From: Nothophaeocryptopus gaeumannii
Lineage: Eukaryota; Ascomycota; Dothideomycetes; Mycosphaerellales; Mycosphaerellaceae
Reading direction: 5' to 3'
Assembly: GCA_031771865.1 (NCBI GenBank)
Contig: JASISA010000042.1
Span: 310,001-374,000, forward strand
DNA length: 64,000 nt
This document shows positions 21,500 through 32,060 of the stretch, piece after piece. The stretch's first letter is position 1. The number at the start of each line of letters is the position of its first letter. Below the pieces are notes generated by a model. The model did not search any database, had not been told where the DNA came from, and saw only the letters and a program-made list of their open reading frames with translations. A program made the translations under genes and the position numbers.

Positions 21500-23230
21500 C
21501 CGTTAAGAAAACGCCGAGATGGATACCGCTACGCGCCGCAAAAAGCTGACCGATTAGTAGCACAAGTGAACAACCGCAACCGACATCATGGCTGTGCCTA
21601 CTGTCATCCGCCGAATGAGGTCCTTGTGACCAGAAATGTTGGAAAGCAGCCTGCGGACTTGTCTGGGTGAGTGCCTCGTCTTCTGGCGCCGTACCACTGG
21701 ACCACCACGCCGGCAGCTGTTGTTGAGGACGGCGAGGTTCTGTTTCTCGATACACTCTCAGTGCTCTTCGGACAACTCACTTGCTTCGGGTTCATGTGAC
21801 TGACATGTTTGCACAGGGTGGCTTTGCATGCCACACAAGCTTGCCAACGGGGCCGAGCAACTCTCTGCAACAAGGGCGCGCCTTGATGGCACAGCCAGTC
21901 CACCGCTCGGCCCCGGCCAGCACGCCAAAGTCATCCCAGACGGGGCCTTGAGGGAAATGAGCACGGTATGTGATAGGTTCGTTGGTCTCCAAGCAGGCGC
22001 TGACTTCGTCTTACAGACGCTAAGGTGTGTCGCTCATACTTCTGCGGGAGCTGTCCCCATGACTTGTTCACCAACACCAGACTAGAACTCACTCCACCGC
22101 CAAAAGGAGCAGCAGCTTCCGTGGAGGTAGGGCGAACGCAACCGTCGGAGGCTACGGAAACGGCCTCAAGTCCACCTCACTTGTAGAGGAGCCGTCGCTG
22201 GATGTATTCACGACTGAACAACCGCGGCGGCTCCTTCCTGACGTCTATCTGCATCTGCGCTTAACATCCTTCGACGATATTCGCGACATGGCCCAAGTTG
22301 AGGATCAGGTCGCCATTGTCAACCAGTACGCCGTCATGAAGGATGCCACTCAGACCAAGTTCGCTCAGGTCAGATGCATGGCCACTCGATGGCCGGAACT
22401 GCGAGCAGAGCAAGAGCTCGCCATCGTCGTTCCTCAACCGCGACAGCACTGCCGATCAAAGCGACGCCATGCCCACCATCGTGATACCCTTACGCGACCC
22501 CGCTGCTGGTCCTGCCGTGGACGGCTTCCTTGCCATGTTCGGTGGTGTTGACGGCGATGACACTGAGCCACGGAGTTCTCGGGAGCCTGAGCCCGAGCGA
22601 CCAAAGGATCTCAACTGTCACCTTGAGAAGCCAGGCTCTGAGGATGGACTGCTCACGTACGGCAGCCAGTTCATCCAGAATGCTCTAAAGGCATGAGTCT
22701 GCCTCAACCTCCACCAAGGATCTATCGGCACGTACACGTCATTCATCAGCCAACTTGTGAGGCCCAAACGGCAGTTCACCGCTGACCAAGGCGAGGGTGG
22801 TGCGCTCATCCGCGGCCACTCTGGCAAGCTTTCGAGCGTCAGCGAAGAGGTTCTCGATAAGGTGAGTCGCCCTTGTCACATCGTCGGCCCTAGTCGTCAC
22901 TGACACACTTGCAGCTGCAGTTCGGACGGCAGTCGAAGAACAGAACAGAAGGCCGCGCCACGTGGCCAACACACCAAGCACGGCCTTGTCCTCATCTGCT
23001 TCGACAGCGTCAGTGAGGATCAGTATGCTCAGACCAAATATAGGCGGCGGGGGCGGTGGCGGTGGTGGTGATGGTGGGCTGGGTTATACAAGTACGTCCG
23101 TGACCGCTCATCAACGTAAGCATCCGCCCGCATATCCCGCCTTCTGCACGCCACACTGACTTGTTCTTCGCAGTCGAAAATGTCTGTCCTGCATGAGCCT
23201 ACTAGGAGAGACTTGAGCAACATCTCCTTT
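21500..23230 (+). pseudogene. Decayed multi-exon gene of unknown family
   Basis: Many separate stretches on the plus strand read like protein and are bordered by good splice sites, but they cannot be joined into one frame. An early block has CAYCHPPNEVLVTRNVG before GTGAGT at 21668, then WLCMPHKLANGAEQL, suggesting a small metal-binding motif. Next come mini-exons near 21965-22085 with GTATGT and GTGTGT donors. A later block gives DVYLHLRLTSFDDIRDMAQV and NQYAVMKDATQTKFAQV at about 22230-22370. After a frame change come VDGFLAMFGGVDGDD and SQFIQNALKA, which ends in TGA at 22696 and continues with SEEVLDK before GTGAGT near 22862. The parts end near a GGC/GGT repeat at 23045-23080. Several stops and shifts remain under any splicing I tried. 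Confidence 0.35.
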
Positions 23231-24138
23231 CATCGCGGCAACTATAGAACCCATCTCGATCCTATGGACGCGAGCCACCTCCTCGCCCGCATTGTCCGGC
23301 CTTAGCCTACTGTCGTCTAAGCTCGCCACGGGCACCGGATCTGTACCAAGCTCAGTTGGCCTCACATCCATCGCCCGCGAGAACACCCTCAACCAACACA
23401 AGGCATTCGAGCGAGCGGTTCTGGCGCTACGTCTCGCGTCCGTTGAATACGCATCGATCAGCTCTATCTCGAAAGGGAAGATTTGAAGATCAAGGATGTG
23501 AAGATGGATTGCGGATCGGACTTTGAGCATACCTTATACGTATTATACATCTTATGCACTTAATACCCTGCTCACATCTTGCGCTCATCGTGGCTACTCC
23601 TCTCGTGGTTCGCCGTGAAAAGTCTCGCCATCATCAAGGACCGGCGTGAAGGTCCCAGTAGTCTCACCAACTAAGGCATCGATCAACTCCGCTAAAACTG
23701 AGATTTGAAGGTCTTCACCCGAACGTCGTACTCGATTGGAGCAGCCTCTCGATTCCATGGGCCACAAGATCTGCCCAGTCTATGAGTATCTATATTATGC
23801 CATAAAGTGTTGGGGAATCCACTGGCAGACATCGAACGTACGAGAGCCAAATTCTGCCTGGAGTATTCGCCGAATGCACATCGTGCCGCTGAGCATTTCT
23901 CGGGCGATATATCTGAGTAGGACTTGCTGCGATCCACCGCCTCCGCGTGATCGCCGGATAAGCTCGGATTGAAAGCAGCCAAATCGTCTCGAAGGCCGGG
24001 AATCTAACAACACGTACAGGATGTGAGTAGAGATGAATACGGAAAGCGACCATTCATTAGGCCCTCCCATGTGTAATTTGTGAAGTGGTCGCTGCCGGTG
24101 TCTGGTGTTGGTCAAATGCGAAGGCGAAGATTGGGTGA

Positions 24139-24163
24139 TCCGTGCGTCCGCACATGCACATTG
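24139..24163 (+). repeat. Short direct repeat, copy 1
   Basis: This 25-base segment starting TCCGTGCGTC differs at two positions from 24605-24629. Weaker similarity continues for another 30 bases. Confidence 0.5.
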
Positions 24164-24604
24164 CCAACACATACTTGTGCGCAGACGCATACGTGACAAC
24201 GAACAATTCATATGGCGGAGGTGTATCTTTAAGATCCCTCAAACTCTATACTCCACCCAGCTTAGTCTGACTGCCCCTGTCCGTGTTGTTGTAGCCCATT
24301 CGCTTCTCCCGAGTGCGTACCCCAGCCCTGACCCTAATGTTGCTTTTGCTCCGACGCTGGTATGCTTTTCCTATAACCTTTGTCTCTCACTTTGACACTC
24401 TGGCATCGCCTGAGTTGACCAATTATAACAACATGCACTCGGGCATGCACCCAGCAATGCGTCCGGTCATGCATCTAACATTCTTGTCGAGCTTCCACCG
24501 CACATTAACGTCATCGCAAGAGACGGCAGTACTCACTTCTTCAATGGTATGCATAGTTGCATTGCATTCGAATCGGCTAGAGCTGCTTCGAGCCTATCAA
24601 ATGG

Positions 24605-24629
24605 TCCGTGCGTCTGCACATGCGCATTG
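24605..24629 (+). repeat. Short direct repeat, copy 2
   Basis: Second copy of the 25-base segment, 466 bases downstream and in the same orientation. Confidence 0.5.
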
Positions 24630-24779
24630 GACATACATATGTGCACTCGGAAGCACATGTGCCATCAACCAACTCACAAGTAATACGAAAAGGAACTGAA
24701 TAGACGCTGAGATAATAACAGTTCGAAATTATGAGCGCTTTGTGGAAGAGACGGCGCGCAGCCTTGAGTCGGGGCGAAT

Positions 24780-25045
24780 TGCGTCTCCATCAAATATGAG
24801 CAGAGCATTTCGTCGCCCCAGTCCCGGGCCAAGGCGAGGACGCCAATGACACCGAGGACGAAGTCGCGCTAGCCATACCTCTGGAAACTACACAATCGAG
24901 AAACAGTCCGGTAGCCCACTCGAAATGACTGAGCTACGGCGATGAAGACGACATCAATGTCGATGTCCGTACGGAAGGAAGTTCCCGCTTGGCGTCCCGA
25001 GAGCCGGTGCGAAGGTGGCAATACCCCTTTCCCCAGCTTTGGTGA
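24780..25045 (+). pseudogene. Acidic protein fragment with one TGA
   Basis: The plus frame reads GQGEDANDTEDEVALAIPLE and then, after a TGA, GDEDDINVDVRTEGSSRLAS. The biased composition continues on both sides of the stop, which suggests a former coding exon. No start, splice site or family was recognised. Confidence 0.25.
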
Positions 25046-26250
25046 GGACTGTCGGCGCCCGTAGGGTTGACACGGTCTTCCAGGCGCATGTGTTCACGCA
25101 GTACGCGAGAAAGTAGGCGTCGATAGATACACGATCCTGTGGTCTGCGAATAATCAAATGATCGTGGAGTTCATTCTCCCGACACTGGCCGCGCCTCTGA
25201 GCCGAGATAGCCTTGAGTATTGATGATCATTGAAACCAACTTACGGAGGGCAAACGTTCATCGTCAGATGTTCAAATTTTGCTCCGTCGCGCGCAGCAGC
25301 GTCGTGCGCATGTGATAGACGCTTAACGCCGAGTCGGCGTTCGCGCTAATAAACTCTCTCGCGCGGTCACGACTTTTGTCCGGTCTTCCACCGGGCCCTT
25401 CTGTCGTCGTGCCAACATTGTAGATGACTGGTAAAGACGAGGGAATCCGCAGCAGCCCGGGCCAGGTCAGCCCTCAACGCCCGCCAGCCGGAATCGATCG
25501 AGCGATTCCTTCAAGGTTATCGCTGGCTTTGGAGTTCTCGTGTCAATGGACTATACTGTTGGCGGACTTTGCCTCCCGGCTTGATCGAGTCTCCGCGCCT
25601 GCCCACCTTGCTATTGTACCTCGTGCCTTTCGCGCGGCTGCCCGCTCGAGCGCTGGAACGTGAGACAGCCTAGACTCGATAAGGAAAGGAAGGTGGAGTG
25701 AGCCAGGGGCCATCGACTAAAGCGTGACGATGTCTTTACTTGCGGAGCGTGCAACTTGATCCGGTTAGCTCACAGGTCCATGCGGGTATTCAAATACGAG
25801 CCTAGTCTCATGTAGATATGCCAAGGTATGCCTGAACTTCCCGACGATAGCTGTTGCCACACCGGGCGAAACGTCGAAATCGGATCAAAGCGGGTATGCC
25901 TAATTGATTAATATCTAGAATCTGCCTGAGCATCGCGCGAGCAGGTGGTCTCGGAAGAACGTGACTAGGGATCGGTCTGCAGATGCGCATGTTTTAGTGA
26001 TGCCTCTCACGTGATGTTGCTTCGTAGAGATCCGGATCGATACTGTACAGGAGGAGCGAGCATGTGAAGAAAGAGAGACCCGGACGAGAAGAGTAGTCCC
26101 CGTAGGGTGCTGCTCAATGGAGCGCCTTTGTATTGCTACAGGCCGCATCGAGGTATTGGCATCTTCCTCGGTTCCCTGACGCTCCATATGACCATCATTG
26201 TTACAACGACATCGCAATGCCGCGCACTACACAAACGCACGAGAGCATCT
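25046..26250. other. No supportable gene
   Basis: A 79-codon plus-strand frame at 25424-25663 and overlapping short frames at 25900-26250 lack motifs. Confidence 0.3.
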
Positions 26251-27999
26251 TCAACGGAGGTCGATCGCTACACCCGCAGGGCATCGGTGGTCCTTCCTGT
26301 GCACAATTTTACATATCCAGCAGGACTTCCTGTTGTCTATCGCTCGAAAACAAGCAACGAAAGGGTCCTCGCCCTCTTCGCGTGGCATTGGGATGTAAAA
26401 GCAGAAGAGGTCTGGCGAAGTATCAAAACAGGCGAGAAATCGTCGCCTGCTTCTCTTGCCTGGCTGTGTAATGGGGGAGATTTGTTCGAGAAGAAGCGGT
26501 TTGGCTCGGCGATCAGAGAACGCCTGTGAGATTCGGCGGGCAACGATCTCGGTAGGGACGAGGGCGTGTTGTGAGAAGTCTGCTGCAAACGTATTAGGCG
26601 GGTGGGGTGGTAAGTAGCACGAGTGGAATCGATAACCCATGAGTCTCATCTCACGACCGACGAAGCCAGACACAAGGCGGCGTTCGGCTCGGAGGCGTGC
26701 GATCCAGACGGAGCCGGGCAGTTGTTCGACCCCGATAATTGTGACATGAGCTCCGTACGCTTGCTTGCAGCAAGCCTCCACGCACTTGGAAGCAACGCGC
26801 GAGACAGGCACCTCGGGTGTATTGATTGGGAGCAGAATTGTGTACAAGCCTTTCAGGAGTTTGCACGGTATGAAATTGATCAAGGTTGGGATGGCAAAGG
26901 AAGGATTTCGCAGCGGCAGATTGATGTCAGATCGGTGAGGGTTTCCGAGCTCGTCAGAGCCTTTTCGCCCAGAGCCCTCGGCGCAGGCTCCTGTTTCAGG
27001 CGTACGCGGGACATTTGCGCGTTTCGAGGAGGGAGCCAGTGTGGGGTATGTCACACTGGGATTGTCTGGGCGGTCTGCTTCGCTTGATTGAAGAAGCATG
27101 GAGATGTCTTGTTGCCGCAAGAGAGCCAGGCCACCGGAGCCAATGTGGCGTGTGCTGGGTCTCGTATAGAGTCGCCGCAGGAGATCTGCCCAGGCAAACT
27201 GGTCTTTGGGTACAAGTCGCTCCCATACGGCGCGAAGCCGGGTTTCGACCCGCCAATCTTTGCGATGATCCTCGAAGAGATGGTTGACTCGCATGTGGTA
27301 GGCAAAAAGCGCAAAGGGATCACAAAAGTGGACCCTTACGACTTGCATTCGCTGATCCCTGGACATTGCGCTGAATCCGCGACGATCGAAGCCGGGGATA
27401 TGGCCCAGCGCAGCGTCTTTCGAGTCGCCGTTCGGTGTGGTCAATCCGTCGCTAGAGGCTCTTCTTCCAGCAACTTCAACTGGTCGGGAAGCCACCTTGG
27501 CCGGCAGCTCGGACGGCTTGGGAATTGCGGGCGCTGGACTGCGCGAATGTGGGGGCATCTGATCGTCGAGGCTCTCAAAGACCGCGTTGCACAAGAGACG
27601 CAGGCAATGGTCTGACCGTATCTGCGTCTTCAGAATTGTGGCAAGCTGTCTAGCTTCCTCGCTCCTCACATGATCAATGACTTTTGCGAGAATGGAATCC
27701 GAAGGTCGTCGCTTTCCCAAGTGAAGGTTGATCCAGGACGAGAGCTCTTCGTCGGAGAAGACAGCTGACAATTTGGGAGGCGCAAGATGATACCGCGCGA
27801 CAGCTTTGGCGGCCGCTTCCACCATGGCTCTTTCCCCCGACAGCTTCTCAATGGTCCGAACGCATAGCCTGACAGCTTGTAATGCATGCCGCGAGTCTGC
27901 TGGCCTTTCCAGCGCTGCGGCTGATTGCAGAGCATTTCCCGCAGGTGCTGGCGCTTCTGGCTCAGCGTCATCCACCCACGCCAAGGTCAACGAGCGCAC
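26251..27999 (-). CDS. Uncharacterised 582-aa protein with C-terminal Cys/His cluster
   Basis: An uninterrupted single-exon frame of 582 codons is a strong sign of selection in a region where most genes are broken. The N-terminal third is predicted helical and Ala/Leu-rich (AAAKAVARYHL, LAKVIDHVRSEEARQLATIL). A Pro/Ser-rich linker follows, then a charged block (VHFCDPFALFAYHMRVNHLF, DWRVETRLRAVWERLV), a second linker, and a compact C-terminal part ending in CWICKIVHRKDHRC, which could bind zinc. I do not recognise the family. Layout and composition recall orphan proteins and retroelement ORF1-like proteins of fungi, but this is only a resemblance. Its 5' end lies exactly where a truncated BTB-family gene begins on the opposite strand, so its start codon may have been created by a rearrangement. 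Confidence 0.55.
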   Translation of the reverse strand: MRSLTLAWVDDAEPEAPAPAGNALQSAAALERPADSRHALQAVRLCVRTIEKLSGERAMVEAAAKAVARYHLAPPKLSAVFSDEELSSWINLHLGKRRPSDSILAKVIDHVRSEEARQLATILKTQIRSDHCLRLLCNAVFESLDDQMPPHSRSPAPAIPKPSELPAKVASRPVEVAGRRASSDGLTTPNGDSKDAALGHIPGFDRRGFSAMSRDQRMQVVRVHFCDPFALFAYHMRVNHLFEDHRKDWRVETRLRAVWERLVPKDQFAWADLLRRLYTRPSTRHIGSGGLALLRQQDISMLLQSSEADRPDNPSVTYPTLAPSSKRANVPRTPETGACAEGSGRKGSDELGNPHRSDINLPLRNPSFAIPTLINFIPCKLLKGLYTILLPINTPEVPVSRVASKCVEACCKQAYGAHVTIIGVEQLPGSVWIARLRAERRLVSGFVGREMRLMGYRFHSCYLPPHPPNTFAADFSQHALVPTEIVARRISQAFSDRRAKPLLLEQISPITQPGKRSRRRFLACFDTSPDLFCFYIPMPREEGEDPFVACFRAIDNRKSCWICKIVHRKDHRCPAGVAIDLR

Positions 28000-28654
28000 A
28001 AAAAAGCAGTGCCATGAGTTACACGCACTTGTCCGTCTCTACATCTTTGCCGATGCACACGACGTCAGACTACTCCGCAATGATGTTACGACAAGCATCG
28101 TAATTCACTGGGAGCAAGACAAATCGTGGGAATCTCTGGCATCTTTCTTCGACGATGTCGTTGTGATGGCCTTTGATTCCGTGGCAGTGGGCGTCCAGGA
28201 CTGCAAGCTCAAGAAGTTCTTCATTTCCGAAGCTGCCACGTACTGGAAGGGCGATCACTTCGAAGATCCAGGGAACGACAAACTTCCTTCGGAGTTCTTG
28301 AGTGGGACCATGAGACTTCGACAGGAGGTTACCAAACAAGAAGCAAACGGGGAGAGAGACGCTAAGGTCGCGCTCTGGCGTCGCGAATCATGTGAGCTGC
28401 ATGAGCACGAGCCGGGAAGTCAGGAAGAAAGTCACTGCAAGAGACGCAACAGACGGCTCCGTCATTTCATGAACCAGCGCGACCCTTCGGAGTTGCGGGA
28501 GAAGCTGATGCTGGTCGCCGAGGAGAGCAAGGACGACTACGGCGAATGGCCTGATGAGTCTCAACTTGAGGATGATGGGGAAGTCGAGGATGGAGAGATC
28601 GAGGATGAAGAAGACGGAAAAGCGGAGGATGGAGAAGTTGAGAGTGCAGACTAG
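27985..28654 (+). pseudogene. BTB/POZ-family protein, N-terminally truncated
   Basis: From about 27985 the plus strand encodes the C-terminal half of a fungal BTB-family protein: VRLYIFADAHDVRLLRND closely matches LDLFILADRRDVRLLRND of the gene at 63.1-64.0 kb. A helical region, a CELHEHEPGSQEESHC motif and a long acidic tail (GEVEDGEIEDEEDG) follow. BTB domains bind partners such as cullin-3 ligases. Here the BTB fold itself (about 100 residues) is missing; upstream of 27985 the open frame is just the antisense of the 582-aa gene. The stop is at 28654. The remaining half is uninterrupted, so truncation was probably by rearrangement. Confidence 0.6.
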
Positions 28655-29615
28655 TCTATACTCCCTCGGCGCAGACTGGCGTTGTGATGGCTCGCAGAGC
28701 TGTGCGGAGCTGAGACCTGGTTCAGAAGGAGGATGTCCTTCTGGGACTAATAGGAGCTCAACGGCACTCACGCAATGGGTCTTCTGACTTTGCTTGACCG
28801 TATTCCGAAAGGGTAAAGGCTCACGGTTCGGATCTCACATTTCGATGGAAGCTGCTATGCCTCAACCAAGCGACCACAAGATGCGCATCTCTGTTCAATG
28901 CTCTCACTCTCAATGGCTTATCCCTTCAATCCAAAGCTCATAAATGCGATGCACTGCAATTCAGATCGCTGCTGTAACCACCCGTCTGCGAAATATCAGT
29001 ATGCCGTTTCAGAGTCTCCATGTCGTTGGGTGGACTGTGACTTCTCCTCCACTTCCTCGAGACTGTTCGCAGTTCTCCCTTTTTTGCAACAAGAATTTAG
29101 AGATCGAAACAAGCACCAAGGTATTCACACAATTTTCCAGTGCACCAGCAGTCTTTCTCTATCGCCGTCTCCCCCCACCACGCCTTCGCCACTTAGACAC
29201 AATTTCCCCTTTTTCAGCAGATGAAGCATTGACGAGAAAGAAAAACAGTTTCAAACACTGACTTGTCAATGTACGTCGTTGATTCTCTACAGTATTGTCT
29301 GGATATGTATATACCAGACCGAGTGATGTCGCGAAGTGGACTTCTAGTAGCTTTCGGTTCCTGCAGCTGGAGGCCGATGGTAAGCTAGCCGATATTGGTC
29401 ATGATGGACTTCACGTCTCGCTGAAGGATGCGAACTACTGGTAGCTCGGAGGAAGGATGCTGCGAGGTTGTGAATGCGGCACAGCAGCTGAATATCAACA
29501 GGCTGGAAGTTACTTCGATCAAGACTTTGCTGGTCACCTGAGCAGAATACCGCGTAGTCTAGCCACAAGCAAACGTCGGACAGCGGGACAGCGTCCGCGT
29601 CTCCAGAGAAACAAG
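28655..29615. other. Intergenic; no gene seen
   Basis: This holds the 3' region of the BTB fragment and the upstream region of the kelch gene. A 108-codon frame at 28898-29224 has no motif. Confidence 0.35.
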
Positions 29616-30713
29616 ATGCTACCCCAGAATTTGCTTCTCGTCTGCTTGCACATCGGCATCTCGACAGCATACCGTACCCCTTCTGGCCACCACGCTCCCT
29701 CCACCAACAATGCCACATGGTCGACACTCCCTTCAATCCCCCACCTCCCACGCCAAGAACACACAACCGTCTTCCTCGACCCAGATGTCTACATCCTGGG
29801 CGGCATCATCTCGTCCGTACCTCCGACTCCACCAACAGACATTGTCCAAGCATACGACATCCACGCTCAGCAGTGGCGAGACATCGCTCCGTTGCCCATC
29901 GCGTTGCACCACATCAATGCCGCAGTGGTGGATGGGAAGATTTACGTTCTGGGCGGTTTGAGACCGGATCCTGTGACTGGTGATTGGGAACCGCCGCTCC
30001 ATGCTTCGTTTGTCTATGATCCACGTGTCAATGAGTGGACGAGCTTGAAGCCGATTCCGGAGGAACATGCGAGAGGTAGTGCGGCTGTTGCACTGCACTC
30101 GCAGGGACAGATGAACGGCGGCAGTGCCAAAGCCTGGCTTGCCGGAGGCCTGCAGTATGTCGAAGCGACCGGTGCTTCCTATAACTCGATTGCCAATGTA
30201 TCAATCTACGACTTCGCGACCGATACATGGCACGATCCACCACCCGCTGCTGCATTCGTCCCGCAAGCCAGAGACCATGCCAGATCTGCCGTTGTTGACG
30301 GCAAGCACTACGTGCTCGGAGGCCGGAGGGGAGCGTACAGTGCCTTCAGAGACACAGTCGTGGTGCTGGACCTAGAGCGTCCAGACGATGGCTGGGTGAT
30401 CAAGGACGCTCGACTACCAATACCGTGAGGTGGTCTTTCTGCTGGTGCGATTGGTTCGAAAATCTATACCTTCGGAGGCGAAGGTGATAATTCGACAGCT
30501 CCCGGTGTGTTCAATGAGACGCAGGTGTACGATACGCTGAGCGATACTTGGCAAAAGCTGCCGGCGATGCCGATGCCGGTACACGGAACGAGTGCTGTAG
30601 TCTTGGGAGGAGGTTTTTATATCCCTGGCGGAGGGACGCATCAGGGAGCGGAGCCTACAGATGTCTTCCAAGTGTATCAGCCAGAAGGTGCATGGGATGG
30701 CACAGGATGGTAA
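29616..30713 (+). pseudogene. Secreted kelch-repeat (galactose-oxidase-like beta-propeller) protein with one in-frame TGA
   Basis: The ATG at 29616 gives a signal peptide (MLPQNLLLVCLHIGISTAY) and a chain of kelch blades marked by double glycines: VYILGGI, IYVLGGL, AWLAGGLQ, YVLGGRRG, IYTFGGEG and FYIPGGGT. Such six-bladed propellers serve as secreted or cell-surface binding proteins or enzymes in fungi. The frame is open for 270 residues, meets TGA at 30426-30428, then continues in the same frame for 94 more residues to TAA at 30713. The TGA lies between blades 4 and 5; a CGA arginine codon would fit. A truncated propeller would not fold normally, so this is probably a recent pseudogene, although a sequencing error or readthrough cannot be excluded. 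Confidence 0.7.
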
Positions 30714-30807
30714 TCGAGATCATGGCACTCGTGCGAGTAATACTCGATGCGAATATCTGTGGATAGCCTCGACTCCGGACGGTATCGTGCTTCGTACACC
30801 ATATGCG

Positions 30808-31130
30808 TCAGCCGAACGATTGTTCTATGAGGTAGTAGTATTTGGACTGGAACAACGTTAGGCTGGGACTCGAAAGCTGCGAATTCGTATGGCTGGTTGA
30901 AATAAGGCTATATCCACGGACTGTTTGCTCGACACAGGCGAGTTCTTTATGCCGTTGGTGATCATCAATCATTGACACTTCACGGAAGCCGACCTTCAGA
31001 GCCATCTCAAACGCGAGGTGGCCATTCCCGAGTGGCTCTGGGCCCAACCAGGCGAAGACCCTTTCTGCGCCGCTATAGATGGAGGCCATTTGCCTGGTCT
31101 GATGAGTCCGTGGGCTTGAGCGTATTGTAC
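30808..31130 (-). pseudogene. Scrap of a HET-domain protein
   Basis: The minus strand encodes MASIYSGAERVFAWLGPE, preceded by QTRQ. It matches the conserved middle of the HET domain (Q-x-x-x-M-x-x-I-Y-x-x-A-x-x-V-x-x-W-L-G). HET proteins trigger incompatibility cell death between unlike fungal individuals. Only about 90 residues are open; the flanking parts of the domain are not found, so this is a relic. Confidence 0.6.
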
Positions 31131-32060
31131 CGGTCAGGCCAAGTTTTGATTATTGGCCGCGTAATCTTTGGCTTGGACATTCGCACCGGGTTCGGACTTG
31201 CAGGAAACATTCGTCAAGATGAAGCAACTGTTTGAAGGCCAGTGATTTTGGTGATATCCTGCGGAGCTGGCAAAAGTCAAGGTCTCAGCATTTACGAACT
31301 GACTGGCCATTCCATCTGTACTTCTTGTTGAGTCAACGTGGCGGAGGAGAGGCCCGCCCGCATGCAGAGGATCGCAAGCAAGGCGGCTGAGCAGACAGTC
31401 CGGGCACCGCGTCCTGCAACATGCGGCTTCTGGTCACCCCTTGCCATCGTCGCTGTAATTCCCGAGCGATACTGCATGTCAAATAGTGCCTCAAGTGCCC
31501 CCACTGATGTCGCCGTTCGCGTAATTGCACGCTGGTGAAATGGACGGACAGCAGAGAGTACGAAATTAGGAGGAAAGGTGTAAGTAAGTCGGAGGAGAGC
31601 AAGAAGGATAGACGGTGCCGGAGCACTGCTTCCCCTCTTAAAGCCTGAGGCGGAGACTCTTCCCGGCGACAACGAGGAGCTCACGATGATCATAACAGCG
31701 AGTGTATGAACTGGCACATCCGGTCGTAACATTGAAAGTACACTCGTTCAGTGGTATCTCATCTAAACAACCCCAAGGTCCTCCAACTCGAAACGACCAC
31801 AACGCCATCGCTGAACCCACCAAAATGAGCGTCTTGCTACATTATCCCAATGCTAGCAGCTTTTGGTCTCCTCACATAGATCGGTCATATCAATGAGCGT
31901 TACTGTTCAATCCATCCCGAGCAATTCTCACTCAGTCCCGTTCTTCCATCATACAAGCGAGCCTCCAAGATCATTCCTCACAAATGCCGGTGTCAGGCGA
32001 TCGTCATTACATTTCGTTCACTTCATCATACACCTCACATCACTCCCACTCTCGCTCACA
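31131..32060. other. No firmly supported gene
   Basis: A 146-codon minus-strand frame at 31292-31732 contains a hydrophobic segment (CSAALLAILCMRAG) but no recognisable domain. Confidence 0.3.

Larger units (their letters stand above)
23231..24779. other. No supportable gene; short repeats
   Basis: The plus frame 23292-23486 may be the tail of the decayed gene to the left. Beyond that only short chance frames are seen. Two related segments of about 55 bases occur at 24139 and 24605. Confidence 0.3.

Noticed and set aside
23045..23080. GGC/GGT tandem run read as a glycine-rich protein repeat
   Set aside because: It is a short low-complexity microsatellite in a decayed region and no open gene contains it.
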